DNA of 64,000 nucleotides from Sinohyriopsis cumingii. Lineage: Eukaryota; Mollusca; Bivalvia; Unionida; Unionidae. A model generated the notes under the pieces. The model did not search any database and was not told where the DNA came from. It was given only the letters and a program-made list of their open reading frames with translations. Where the stretch lies: NCBI GenBank assembly GCA_028554795.2, contig CM068825.1, positions 151,936,053 to 152,000,052 of the forward strand, read 5' to 3'. This document shows, in pieces, positions 12,971-24,346 of this stretch. Every line of letters starts with the position of its first letter. The stretch's first letter is position 1. Position numbers and translations under genes: made by a program.

Positions 12971-12976
12971 AATAAA
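12971..12976 (+). terminator. Poly(A) signal of H3.3
   Basis: AATAAA 292 bases after the stop codon; the following bases include GT-rich sequence (TTGGTTTGTTTAATG). It is the first canonical signal after the stop. Confidence 0.6.
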
Positions 12977-12979
12977 TGT

Positions 12980-15690
12980 AGTACTAAATTTAATCTTGGT
13001 TTGTTTAATGACTTGGTTATCCATCTTTTTAAAAGGATGTCTAATGAAAAGTGAACAGACAGCAATGCATATTCTATGTGACTATTAAGGAAAAGGCTTG
13101 AATTGTGTAACAGTTCCACTGATATAAGAGTTTTGATGATGCAATGTTGAGATACAATTGCCAGAAAATGTAATTATAGTTAATCCATGTGCAGTACAAT
13201 GCCAGTTACTTTTCTGTGGATTGTATTTTCTTGGAGCAATATAACATCTTTTCCAGTTTCCTTTTATATGGACATTCAGTGGTACTGGCTGTCATATACT
13301 TTTCTCTAACCAGTTACGTACAGGATTGCCTTGACTCTAATTATAAGGAAACGCAATGGACTTGTTAAATAATAGAAAACATTATGGTTAAGAACAAAAT
13401 AAAGTTTGCAGAGTCTGTCAAGAATATAAAATATTCCATTTACAAAGGTTTGCACAGGGTGACCTGTCCTTAAAAGGCTCCAACTTAGGCTGAACATGGC
13501 CTTACAGCAATTGTAATCCTACATTAGAAAATTTCTAGAGACAACATTATCGAGTTGTGGAAAATTATGTTCAGATATTATTAAGACCAGTTCCCAAATT
13601 TGATTACATTGGCTGATATTACCAACAGAAGATTGAGAGGTGATTTTGTTGATAAAAGTCTTCTTCAGATCATGAATATTTAGATAACCACAGGGTTAGA
13701 TGTGTATTGATACTTTTGCTGAAATGATGCACACATCAAAACAAGGGGGAGAATAGATACAAAAATGATGTCATGTATGCTTTTGAGTTGTGATTCTGTA
13801 AAATAATTCATCTTAAACTTGCAGTCACAGACACTCAGTTTTATTAGCAAAAACGAAAAAGATTTGAGAATACCCACTCGCCATCTGCAAGTGAATACAA
13901 AAGTGATATGGTTCGTAATATCACCCACCCACCCCATTGAATGCTCGTCTTAACCCAGCAGTGTGTTCAGCATATACTATACATTCCAAACGTGTTCCAC
14001 GTTTAATAAAGTACTTCACTCATCATTTAATAACCATTTTCATGTTATGTTTCTACTTTGTATTGTATCTAAACTCCTTTGGTCAATTTGAAAGATGCGC
14101 TTCCCTTGTACATTGAAATATAATGCATTTAATTCTAATTTGTGGTTATTGCTTGTTCTCCTCTAGGTTAAACAATAACCACCCATTAGAAATCAATGTA
14201 GCTTATTGTCTGCATAACAAATGTGAACTATCACATGCTTGGAGAACAGTGAAAAGCTTGAACACCTGTGAATTTGTTGAAAGTAACTCATTTTTTAAAA
14301 AGTTAATCAAATTAGCCCTGTGGAATAAGATAAGGGTTAAAAAATGAAATTAAGAAGTAAAGATATTTGTTAATACCTCCATCTGCACAAGCAGTGACGG
14401 ACTAAATACCCTTGCACACCATTATGGAACATAAGAAATTTGGCAGAGTAGTCGGTAAACTATTGATTTAACAAAGGAAGTTATGTTGGTGAAAAATATT
14501 TTGGAGCAGATGTATCCAAAACATAATGGTCTTGGGGGGGAAAATTGCACATAACCATTGCAAAGTTCAGTTTCCCCAACATATGCAAGACGACAAAGCT
14601 AGCTATGTACATGTCCCTTCTTAATACAAAGAAAAGGAACAGAGTATGCTCAGAAGTAATGAACAGATTAATACTTGTACAACTTGAGGTGACATCTGTC
14701 AAAGATGTTGATTTCATTAGAACTGTAAGAAACTGGAGCAGGAAGAACGAGTGACATGTATTGAAGTTTAGATAAATATTGACCGATGACCATTTTATCC
14801 CCTCTAAACTAGCAAAGATTGAGCTACAGGGCAGATTTCAAACTGCTCAAGTTCATCACCTTGTTAAAAGAAATTGAAGAATAGGACGGTGTAGTCAGTA
14901 GTTTTCCTTGTTCACTTACAAGTACCTGTGGCTGGTAATAAACCTTGTTCCCATGCCTGCACGAGGAAATTGCATTATTTCTTCAGTTTTGGAGATAACC
15001 TCATAATATCGTCCAAGTGTAATTTAGACACAAAATTGGTAATGTTTTCAAATCATTCATGTTGTACGAAACAAACGGAGTTAATGGAGACACATTTAAA
15101 TGGCTTAAAACGTTGGATAAAACTGCAACCGTCAGATAGTCTTTTTGAAAGTGTTATCTTCTCATCGGTGAGAATTACATATAAATATGATAACTATATG
15201 TCTATCTGTAGTCGGCATACAACCAAGACTGTTAACACAGCAAAAGGGCACCATCAACCTTCCAAATCAGACTGCATATCATGAATAGTACTGATACATG
15301 GCACAAGCATATCGTTTCACCCCTAGCATATACATTGGCCATTTTCCCCTGCCTCCTCTGAAGACAGGTGTGTGTGTGTGGGGGGTCATCCTTACAGCAT
15401 CTCTGAAGTTGAGATGGAAAGAAGCCATTAAGCTCCATACGGGTTGGAACTTAAGTTTGTGACATTACTGTTGGTAATAAAAGCATGTGTGTACTTTACA
15501 AACTTTTTAGTTTAACAAGTTTACCATTGCTGCAACTCTGGTTACACTTTTAATATGCATGTTTTCCAACTCTTGACTTTTATTACACCTTACTGAAAAT
15601 TTGTCTGACTTAGCAAGGTCATATAGAGTTGGTAGAAATCAAAATGGTGCCACAGTGGTCACACTGTGAAAATCTTGCTACTACTACATA
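12980..15690. other. Intergenic sequence downstream of H3.3
   Basis: No gene recognised on either strand; the ORFs here are short and lack family resemblance. A segment at 15420-15510 resembles 9390-9470 in the H3.3 intron, indicating a dispersed repeat. Confidence 0.45.
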
Positions 15691-16814
15691 GCTGCCAACC
15701 CTCACGAATTTGGTGTGAATTTCACGACTTTTTCAGCGATTCACGGCGCAAGCCAAAAATTCACGAATTCTCCAATCCTCAATTATTTTAAATCTTTAAT
15801 AAAATAACCGATTTCCCGTTAAGCGCTAGTCGTGATATTCGCAGTTGCCGAAACGGTCCAGTACTGCTGGACGCGATATTAGTAGATCTACAGCTGATTA
15901 GTACAGTTGGCCCGGTAGCAAGCATTTTAGCGTATTTTAATCTGTATGTATAAGAGTAGTTTTACAAATGCTTTTGAGAGAAACCAGGGCGTAACCAGAA
16001 TTTTGCTCTGTCACCAACACTGATTTGAGTTACGGTTCAGCATCGCATGTACGATTTTGAAAACGTCTTCACCACTAAGAAAAAAGAACTCTATTACACA
16101 AAAAGTGAAGTTTAATTTGGAATAAATCAAAAATTGGCTGTGCATTCTGCCATTAAACATTGATATTCATCATGCTTTTTGCACTCAGTGCGCCATCGCA
16201 AAGACGATGTGAGGAAGCACGTCGGTTGCATAAAACACATAGAAGTTGGGAAAATTAAGAATTCGCATATTTCAGCTCCGGAATATTTTAAACAATTGGC
16301 GGAGGAAATGCAGGCTACCAACACTGAAGCATTATTTGTGAGTTTTTTTGTCGAACACAATCTACCTTTATCAGCTGGAGACCATGCTAAACATTTGTTC
16401 TGACAAATGTTGCCAGACTTGAAAATCGATTCCAAATTTTCCTGTGGAAGGACCAAAAGTGCTGCAGCTCCTGTGCATTCCTCACAGCAACAGTGCAAGC
16501 GAAGTGTATTTTCTCTTGTGAGGAAACATAAGACTTTAGCCGGCAAGAAGTCTGAACTGTTTAGAAAACAAGTTTACGATCAAGCAGTTGAGGAAGTTTA
16601 AGTCTGTCACAGTATCATGTCTTGATAAATAAATATTTCTGCATATATGTAGTGTTTTAATTTTATATTGCGAACTTGATATAGTGTAGTATTGACGGTC
16701 GGAGTGGTCAGAGTGGATGGAGTTATTGTCATGGTATTTTTCACGAATTCTTGTCTAAATTCACGACTTTTTATCCCTACTTTCACTAATTGTGAGCCTG
16801 GAAGGTTGGCAGCT
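15689..16814 (+). mobile_element. hAT-like DNA transposon remnant
   Basis: Terminal inverted repeats TAGCTGCCAACC at the left and GGTTGGCAGCTA at the right bound 1.1 kb. The words TTCACGAATT/TTCACGACTT recur near both ends as subterminal repeats. The interior carries the N-terminal part of a transposase (16170-16460). Flanking target duplications are not clean. Confidence 0.7.
16170..16601 (+). pseudogene. hAT-type transposase N-terminal remnant
   Basis: One plus-strand frame reads RHRKDDVRKHVGCIKH, a finger-like His/Cys segment, then FVSFFVEHNLPLSAGDHAKH and, after an in-frame TGA at 16401-16403, MLPDLKIDSKFSCGRTKSAA. The FLVEHNLPL..ADHA..LF..MFPDSKIA.KYGCGRTK pattern is familiar from animal hAT-derived transposases with zinc fingers. 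The catalytic core is absent; the later part (to 16601) does not resemble the family. Nonfunctional fragment. Confidence 0.75.
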
Positions 16815-16819
16815 ATGCT

Positions 16820-17240
16820 ACTATTCCTCCTGAATGGATCATCATGGCATTATGGGGCTTTTACTAAAAGAATTCTTGTGAGATCTAGCTGGTCCTAATT
16901 ACGGTGCTGATCTGACAACAGATATGGCACCATCTTAAAAATAGTCACAACTTTGTCTTGAATGAAAAAAGGTGCCTATGGTCAACAAAGCAGCCATTTC
17001 CAAATCGTATAGCACCTTGTGAAGGAAAGTCATGTCTATATGGATGGCTGTATCAACATTGTGTTTTTGCCAGTAGACTTGGTGCCATTCATACATTATA
17101 CTGTCTTGAAAATGTATTCACTGTTACCTCAGAAAGGATGATCATTATTATGGAGTTTTCACTAAGTCCTAAAGAAAATGGTGCCTGTCATACATCACAT
17201 ATGGCTGCCAAAATCAATGTCTTCAAAATCGTGTCAGTAA
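16820..17240. repeat. Degenerate 125-150-bp dispersed/tandem repeat family (locus 1)
   Basis: Contains words such as CTCCTGAATGGATCATCATGG, GGGCTTTTACTAAAAGA, AGCTGGTCCTAA and ATATGGC that recur in the same order at 27970-28265 and 62730-63310. Confidence 0.6.
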
Positions 17241-18364
17241 TCACTTCTAATTAGATGAAAATGGAGACAAGTTGATTCCCAATATTTGTACCACAGCAGC
17301 TCGTATGAAAATTTTATCACTGAAGAATATATAGTGAAGCAGAGTAATGTTAACATTTGTATTCTTCAAACATGTTACATGCAAATTTATATGAATTTCA
17401 ACAGTTGTACTTGGTTTATAGTGAAGCAGATGTATTGGGAGAGTGTTGAAATAGAAATTGTTTTTGAAGATACAACTTTATGAAGGTTGTGAAATTTTTC
17501 CCAGATAAGAACACAAATTCATTCATTGATTAAGAAAAAGACTGAAAATGTGACGCTGCTAATACTGAATTGTGTTAAAAGATAAACACTTGCAAGAAAC
17601 CAAACATGCAAAATTCTCTACATACATATTTTCCAAGCATTCTGTATAAACAACATATAAAGGCGTCAGTTGCATGTATCCCTTACTAGGTAATGTACTC
17701 TACCTTAAAGAACTGTTTTAAAATTTGATTGGTTTTTTTGTTGCTTTTAAGGATGTTTACATGTCTAGTATACTAGTACAAATTCAAATCGTTTAATAAA
17801 ACTACAATGAGAAAATAAATTACAAGGGTTATCGAGAATAATTATAACTTCTAAAAAGTAAAACTGATGATGCATGTCATACTTAATGGTGTTGATCTCT
17901 GGGAGGGGATTATGATCAAAATATAAATTAAAACATTTGTAGACCCATTTTATTGTTCACCTGTTTCATTGAGTTTGTATAATTTTAAGACAGTTCATGT
18001 CCAATAACAGGCTAAAAAAGCTGCACTGTTATGATTGTCCACCACTGGTTTTGGTACACTTCAGGCATACACCATAATCCATACATTGATTGTGGGTGAT
18101 TATTCAAGTCCTACAGTTGGTACCTGTTTACAGCCCTATTCACTAAAATCCCAATGCTTTTCTCATGCTTACCTCCATGTGGAACACAAGATAGTAGTAA
18201 TCTGAAATTCAATGCAATAACAATAAGCGGTTTCTGATTTATTTATAACATGTTCTAGTTTAAATTTCACAAATATATCATACAGATATTGGCTTCCTGT
18301 TACAACAGATGGATCTAGACCATCTCACAAAACCAATTTAAATTCACCTTAGTTAAAAATGTTC
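17241..18364. other. Intergenic sequence between H3.3 and the UQCC4-like gene
   Basis: Nothing recognised on either strand beyond short nonconserved ORFs. Confidence 0.4.
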
Positions 18365-18370
18365 TTTATT
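18365..18370 (-). terminator. Candidate poly(A) signal of the UQCC4-like gene
   Basis: TTTATT on the plus strand is AATAAA on the minus strand, about 166 bases after the stop codon at 18536. Confidence 0.5.
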
Positions 18371-18535
18371 TACAATATCTTTATGGATGCTATTTAACTG
18401 TCAGGCTAAAAGTGCATGTCCCTATACATTTCTTGGGGTTAAATTTGCAAAATTTGACAAGCAATTTAAAATGCATTAACTATGCATCAGAAGCCATCGG
18501 TAAAATAAACAATTGAGTTCTTGTGTTTTAAGTGG

Positions 18536-18926
18536 TTATACAGATCTGTTTGCTTGCTTTCCAGCCTGAATTTCATGCAGTCTAGCTTCCAGTTCACCAG
18601 ATGGAATGTCGTGTGTTCTATTGTAATGAATTCTTTTCAAAATATCTTGTTCTTCCAAGTCAAACATCTTACTGGGCAAACTTTCATCAAGATGTTCATC
18701 CAGATCATTTTCTTCTCGAAGTATGAAAAAGTAGATCATAAACGCAACAAGACTAATCCACACACTAAACCCCTGATATGGCGGTGCTGATTCACGCATT
18801 ACGACTTCTTCGTTTATCCTGCTCTGTGTCTTTCTAACTGACATGTATGGAAGTGGCTGGTCTCTGTCAATTGCATCATGTTCTCCAAGACAAATGGCAT
18901 TACAGTGAAAGCTAGCTGCCTCTGTC
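18536..18926 (-). CDS. UQCC4: UQCC4/CCSMST1-like mitochondrial membrane protein, exon 2
   Basis: Encodes residues 24-153 of a small single-pass protein. Seen: a DQPLPYMSVRKTQ motif at 46-58, proline-rich APPYQGF at 71-77, one hydrophobic helix at about 77-92, then directly LREENDLDEHL at 93-103 and a charged C-terminal helix (DLEEQDILKRIHYN). The sequence D-x-P-[IL] ... TM ... LREENDID is what I recall of the CCSMST1 (C16orf91, UQCC4) family, a mitochondrial inner-membrane complex III assembly factor; this is family recognition, not a search. The exon starts after TTCTTTCAG (minus strand), phase 2, and joins exon 1 at 22900 by completing a CGG codon. Only this exon shows as an ORF; its apparent upstream Met (18958) lies in the intron. 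Confidence 0.65.
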
Positions 18927-20079
18927 CTGAAAGAATGAAAATCGTTTACATTATACATGCTTTATGTTACTTAATTATTCACAAGGCAGAGTCAACAGTA
19001 TGGCTATGTATGCAGCTAAAATTTTGTATGCCCCTGGGCATACAGTGTGTACTTTTGTCCTGGCTGCTTCATGTGCTACAAATAGCATGGAGTTTACATT
19101 GTACTTGCTGCTGATGATATTTTCTGTGCTGACAAAGGATGGTATGGTTTTAAATTTGTAAGGTATGAATGGATTAAGCAGTTCTGAACTGTCACTGTGC
19201 CTGCAGGGCTTTGGAAATTGTCTTCAAAACAACAGCAAATGAGCTGCAAGAGTTACTCTTCACTTCTTATATTCTTACTAAAGAACTATGTACCTGATGC
19301 CAGTTCAATACAAAAATGTGTCAAACTCGTACAAATATGTTCTAATGCATGGCCCCATAGATAAAATTGAGTTCAACATTTTATCTGTTTGACAGTGTTA
19401 TGCACACTCCAGATCATCAGTGTTTGTAAGACTTGGAACTAGATTAATTCATGTTAACAATGAAACAAAAAGATGCTTTAGGTATTTCTTTAAGTATGCA
19501 ATTACCTTTCACAAGATGAAGAATTCCAACAATCTCAATTTCCACCAATTCAGGTACTATGTAAACGACTTAGTCAAACCTCCACTACATAGAGCTAATA
19601 AGAGAAGACCTCTTAAATATCCCAAGAACTACTCAAACTACTAAGTAGTCATAAAAAGCACTTGTTATGGGTAAAAATAATTTTTCCCATGATACCAGCA
19701 ATTCCAAAATCAACACAAAGACATCGGTTTATATGCAACATGTTAAAACTGCAAGCATCATCTGTGGGAGTTTTATTGGTTTTTGATTCATCATCATCAT
19801 CACAAAAATCCAGTCTTGTCATAAAAGAATCTGAATTGCTTTTATAAGCATTATGTTATGGCTGGATATTCTGAATTTCGTGGCAATATTATGATCCCAG
19901 TTAAGTCACTGATTCTACATACATCAGTGATGAGTAATCATCTCTTAGATTTCTCTGTGTTCATACCACTGAATGCAAGCAAAAGTGCAATTCATGTGAC
20001 TAGAATCATATGGACAAAAATGCAGTTCTACTAGTTCTGGTTAAAAAAAATAATTGATTTTCATATAGCTTTTATTCTT

Positions 20080-20660
20080 TTAGACCATGAAATTTTGCTT
20101 AAAAAGATGGAAAATCATTCAATACGATGAAATCTCCCTAAACTGGTTTACTTCATTCTTGACTGATAGAGTGCAAAATGTTCTTTAATGGTGAACTTTA
20201 TATGAAAGTCAAAATATTAATTGTGGAGTACCACAGGGTTCTATCCATGGACCTGTGTTATTCATTGTATTTATAAATGTCTTACCTCTTTAGAATGGGG
20301 ATTCAATTTCTTCCACTTACCTACACTGAGTCATGTAAAACATAAATTGTACTCGTGAATAATTTACAAGATGCTCTTGACATACTTGAAGTATGGTGCA
20401 AGGAAAAGAGGATAATTATAATCACAGAAAAAACTAACAAAACCCTCCTAGTTACAATAAAACAAAAATGAACATGACTAGACAAACTCAAAGTTCTATC
20501 TGGCAATGTGAACCTTAAGGCAAAAAGTGTTTCTGGTTGGCCAAATGTTCCTGTTTCTCAAAGTGACAAAACAGAAAATCACATTAAGAGTTTATTTAAA
20601 TAATAACAAAAAATAAAACATGACCTGCTTACTCTTATGTTAAAATCAGTGCAATAGAAC
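20080..20660 (+). pseudogene. LINE reverse transcriptase remnant
   Basis: Pieces in shifting frames read DHEILLKKMENHSIR, SLNWFTSFLTDRVQNVL, ESQNINCGVPQGSIHGPVLF and then WCKEKRIIIITEKT. GVPQGS..GP.LF..FIN.LP is reverse transcriptase motif 4-5 of CR1/L2/jockey-type non-LTR elements. Multiple stops and frameshifts make it dead; both ends of the element are missing. Confidence 0.8.
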
Positions 20661-20869
20661 ACCCATTTTTTCTTGGCCTAATATGACATCTCATGATAAA
20701 ATTCTTGGTTTATTTCAACCTAACAATCTGGGGCCCCGTGTGGCCTTGTAACTTATGGCAAAAAAGAGTTGTAAGACAGGTATGCTACAATAATTTTTTG
20801 GTACCCAAATTTAATTCATGTTGTGCTTTATGATGAATTATTTTTTTTTAGGAAAAAAATATACAAAAT

Positions 20870-22642
20870 ATAGACTCTACCTACTCTGATGTCTTTCTTC
20901 GAATAAATTCAAATTCTCACACAAGCAAATGGACATGTTTTAAGTTCTTGTGACCTACATCACAGTTGTTTGAAATGTGATGGAAGTTGGGAATGCTGAA
21001 ATTGGCTGAAAGGATGCTACATATCTTGAATGACACGAAACTATCTAAACACTTTCTTCAATACATGTATTAGTATGTTTTTATTAGATTTGTTAAAGAA
21101 CATACTTCAACCTAATCAGATTTTGGCATAAATGGCTTCCATTGCATTCCATCCAGCTGAAGGGATCATGAAAATGTGTCCATTTGCAACTGTCAAATTT
21201 TGATTCCTTAACACATTAACCCCTGCTGCCTCGATAGCTCATCATAGTTTACCTCCCTCATCTCCCGAGTGCCTCGATAATGTGGCCGAGTTTACCTAGC
21301 TTGTATCCTGGGTGCCAGGTTTGAGTGGCAGTATTTGTCTAGGCCTGTATCCCGCACCATTGGTTGATTTGAAGCCATTTCCTAATTATGCAGGCAGTTT
21401 AACCAATAAAATTTTAGCTTACATAGTTAGAATGAACACTGCTGAACAAAGGGAGAAAAAAAAACTGATTTCGTTAGCAGCAGAAATAGTGAAAATATAT
21501 AGATCTGAAAATGATGCAAATTGACGAGAATCAGCCACTGGGAGCAGACTTTTACTTGACAGACACTGATAGAGAATTTTCAGGATTTTAATCAGACAAG
21601 ATTGATAAGTGACATCGAAATAGCTACTGGAGATAACAGTGGTAGTGATGAGAATGTTGAAGAGGATGGAGAAGAAGAAATTGAAAGAAGAGCTGATTGA
21701 TGGATCGTAAATGATAAAACACACATTGACAAGAGGCTATATACAGGACCAACACCAGGGCCAACAACGGATTTAGACCCTGATGCAAATAAATTTAATT
21801 TTTGGAGCTTTTTTTTCTTTTGAAGAATTGTTAAATAAATGTTTGGGAAATAAATGTTAGCATGAGTGATCATAATTCAATGTTTGTTAAGTATTTTATT
21901 AGTTGTTAAATTTTCAGTAAGAATTCTAAGGAAGAAAGGTAAGTAAAGAGCAAGGAAAATATGCCCATTTGTGTACAGTATTTACAGGATGTTAAGTTTA
22001 CAAGAGAGATGACAAGTGGAATTCCTGTGTACATAAAAAAGAATTTATTTTGTGTTGATGCTGTTAATAATTCTGTGTGAATTCATAATGGATTTTATAG
22101 ATTATTCATGGGAAGAGAAGCAAATTGGCAAGTACATCATTTGTTTTCACATTCATGCATGAGTTTTATTTCTGCATGTAGCATGAAATTTATACCATTA
22201 TGTATGTAATTTTACTGAGAACTGATGTGCCAAATTTCAGCTTAATTAAATGAATACAAATAAAATAATAACAAATTTATTGCAAGTAGCCCACTCTATA
22301 AAAATCTGCAAGCCAAGTGCTGTCAGCAAGTCTCAGGGATATAGGCACTGGTAAGGCTAACACTGCTCTAGGTGATCTCTTTAAGTATGCTGTATGGGAT
22401 TGCCTAGCTGTTTAGCTCGGGGGTTAATGTGTTAAAGACAGCAAAGTATAATCAATTAGATTTAAATTTGTGGAAGAGTGTAAATATGGGCTGCCAAGTG
22501 CGTGAGATATTCCTGAAAATATTACCTCTCGGTCTCCTGTCAGTCGACTTGGGAACATGCTACACAAGGTCGTTATTGTGGGAGTAAGACGTAGTACCAA
22601 AACAAACCAAAAATATCTCATGATACGTTTTACATTATAGGA
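20870..22642. mobile_element. Long-inverted-repeat MITE-like element (copy B), interrupted
   Basis: The body 20875-21207 aligns with 7685-8250 and 56395-56660; the right arm at 22480-22520 (TATGGGCTGCCAAGTGCGTG) matches copy A at 8310-8345. The two halves are split exactly at the TTAA of a 1.2-kb inserted element. The left end is degraded. Confidence 0.6.
21212..22431 (+). mobile_element. piggyBac-like nonautonomous element with TTAA duplications
   Basis: Flanked by TTAA at 21208-21211 and 22432-22435; the ends CACATTAACCCC and GGGGTTAATGTG are near-perfect inverted repeats. An interior piece reads DTDREFSGF followed by an acidic Ser/Glu-rich run, resembling the N-terminus of piggyBac transposases, then stops. 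No DDD catalytic region is seen. It interrupts an older element, giving relative ages. Confidence 0.75.
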
Positions 22643-22899
22643 CTAATGACCAATATGACGTTTACTATAAAAATCGACAGTTATTTATTGCTTAATAACA
22701 ATAAGTGTTACTCAGACATACAAGAATAACAAAATACAAACCTGACTGAGGTGATTTCTAAATTAAATTTGTTATGGACCGAATCTGTAACTTGTGTAAG
22801 GAGTACGACTTTCATAAATATGTGGTCACGCTAAACCATTATCATGATTGAATATCAACGTGCTATTAATTGGTCCTATGTACTGTAAGCGCTAATTAC

Positions 22900-22970
22900 C
22901 GTCTCACAGCTGCACTGAATATATTTCGGCCAATATTTCTCAAGTTCACTCCTAGTAGTCGACATGCCAT
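22900..22970 (-). CDS. UQCC4: UQCC4/CCSMST1-like protein, exon 1 (mitochondrial presequence)
   Basis: Found by reading the minus strand upstream of the acceptor at 18926. ATG at 22970 opens 23 codons plus two bases, then donor GTAATT. The residues MACRLLGVNLRNIGRN continue IFSAAVR: no acidic residues, five arginines spaced along a potentially amphipathic helix, which is a textbook mitochondrial targeting presequence. The phase matches exon 2 exactly (CG plus G). Total protein 153 aa. The context is head-to-head with TOP3A, start codons 307 bp apart. The splice and targeting interpretation is strong; the family name rests on exon 2. Confidence 0.7.
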
Positions 22971-23277
22971 CTTATGTAAATACCGCACTTAGTTCTACTA
23001 AACGTTTGCGACATTTATGTAAGAACTCATTTCTATTTTTAGACAAATGGGTAATATTAATGAATTCTAATATCATTTTTTCATTATAAATTGTTTAAGT
23101 TTGTTTTAAAAATTGCAGGTTAAACTTTCGGTTTGGCATTCGTCGTAAAAGTTGCAATTATGACCTTGACCTTTGACAAGATGGCGCCGAATTCGTTTCA
23201 CATTTCCCAAATCTCATGTGTGGTGTATCTGGATAAAGCCAGCGATCCCAACGATGAATGATAATTATGCTTTATAG
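22971..23277. promoter_or_regulatory. Putative bidirectional promoter, UQCC4-like gene / TOP3A
   Basis: 307 bp separate the divergent start codons. At 23161-23169 TGACCTTGA is the reverse complement of TCAAGGTCA, the estrogen-related-receptor half-site; an adjoining ACCTTTGAC makes an overlapping nuclear-receptor-type repeat. CAAGATGGCGCC at 23177-23188 matches the YY1 core AAGATGGCG. Both site types are common upstream of nuclear genes for mitochondrial proteins. Transcription starts cannot be read from sequence. Confidence 0.55.
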
Positions 23278-23430
23278 ATGGGTTATATTTCGTTGATCAA
23301 TGGTGTTATTAAAAGAAGATTTTCGTTATCTTTCATAAAATTCGAGATGGTGCGAATTCTAAATGTCGGAGAAAAGAACGATGCAGCAAAGTCAATTGCC
23401 GATATAATGTCAGGAGGAAGATACCGTAAG
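23278..23430 (+). CDS. TOP3A: TOP3A exon 1: targeting sequence and TOPRIM start
   Basis: Residues 1-51. The ATG at 23278 is preceded immediately by an in-frame TAG, so it is the longest start. Residues 1-23 (with K12, R13, R14, K21 and one acid, E23) look like a mitochondrial presequence. A second in-frame ATG at 23347 (Met24) starts directly at the conserved [14 protein letters not shown] segment. The first has T at -3, the second G at -3 and G at +4. The donor is AAG|GTAGTA at 23431. Confidence 0.9.
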
Positions 23431-24296
23431 GTAGTAGACTTGAATATGATGAATTGTAGAGCTGGTATCGTCAGCCATATTATAACACGATAGTACTGAA
23501 CACATAAAAAGACAATATACCCACGTAAATCCGTCAGATGGTGTAATCAGTAATTTTTTAAAGGGCAGTATTCGCTATCATCCCGGGACGGTTATGTGTT
23601 CCCTCTTACGGTCTACCTCCGGGTCCATCGAAACATCCGAAAACACGCCAAAACTTCGAGACATCCCAAGCACTCGAATCACCCCAAACGCCTCTCGTTA
23701 CATATATAAAGGAATAAAGCAAAAAATAATTTGTATAATATTTATCCAGACCAATCCAGCTGAGAAAACAATGTACTAGTAGTTTTTCTCAATGATTTTC
23801 TCTCTGAGAATTGCTTATCACAACTAGTAAAAGATGTTTTCTCAGAAAGATTTATACATTTTTAAGAAGCCAGTCCAGAACTTTCATAAAGCCACCAAAA
23901 GGCTTGACAAATTTTATTATCCTAAAATGTAACATTCATTGCTCTCTGTGAAGATTAATTTTCTGGTTCAGTTTGTGGTCACTTGGCTGTTTGTGTGCTT
24001 TTTCTGACTTTCATAGCAAGTATATGGACATAAAATCATTGTGACATAATGAGACGATATCAGCAGACTTTATAACTTGTTTATGAAAAGGAGCTGAATG
24101 GTAAAAGGTTTTTCAAATGTTTTTTTTATATCATTGACATTTGGAGAAAAATCCCTCTCCTCCGTTTAGTAAAAGTTTAAGATAAAGCATACAACTTACA
24201 AGGTCATTTTTCCCTCTAGTGATCATAGACCAGAAGAACGTTTGTTGTTTTCTGTTCATCTGTTGCTGCTCTTCCTAAAGTACATATATGTATATG

Positions 24297-24346
<50 letters not shown>

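Larger units (their letters stand above)
18927..22899 (-). other. Intron of the UQCC4-like gene
   Basis: Minus-strand donor GTAATT at 22899 and acceptor CAG ending at 18927 bound about 4 kb. It contains a LINE reverse-transcriptase remnant (20080-20660) and a long-inverted-repeat element interrupted by a piggyBac-like insertion (20870-22640). Nothing is recognised in 18960-20080. Confidence 0.65.

Noticed and set aside
18536-18958. Intronless 140-aa protein starting at 18958
   Set aside because: The first ten codons are intronic: a good acceptor at 18927 and an in-phase presequence exon at 22900-22970 give a better protein.
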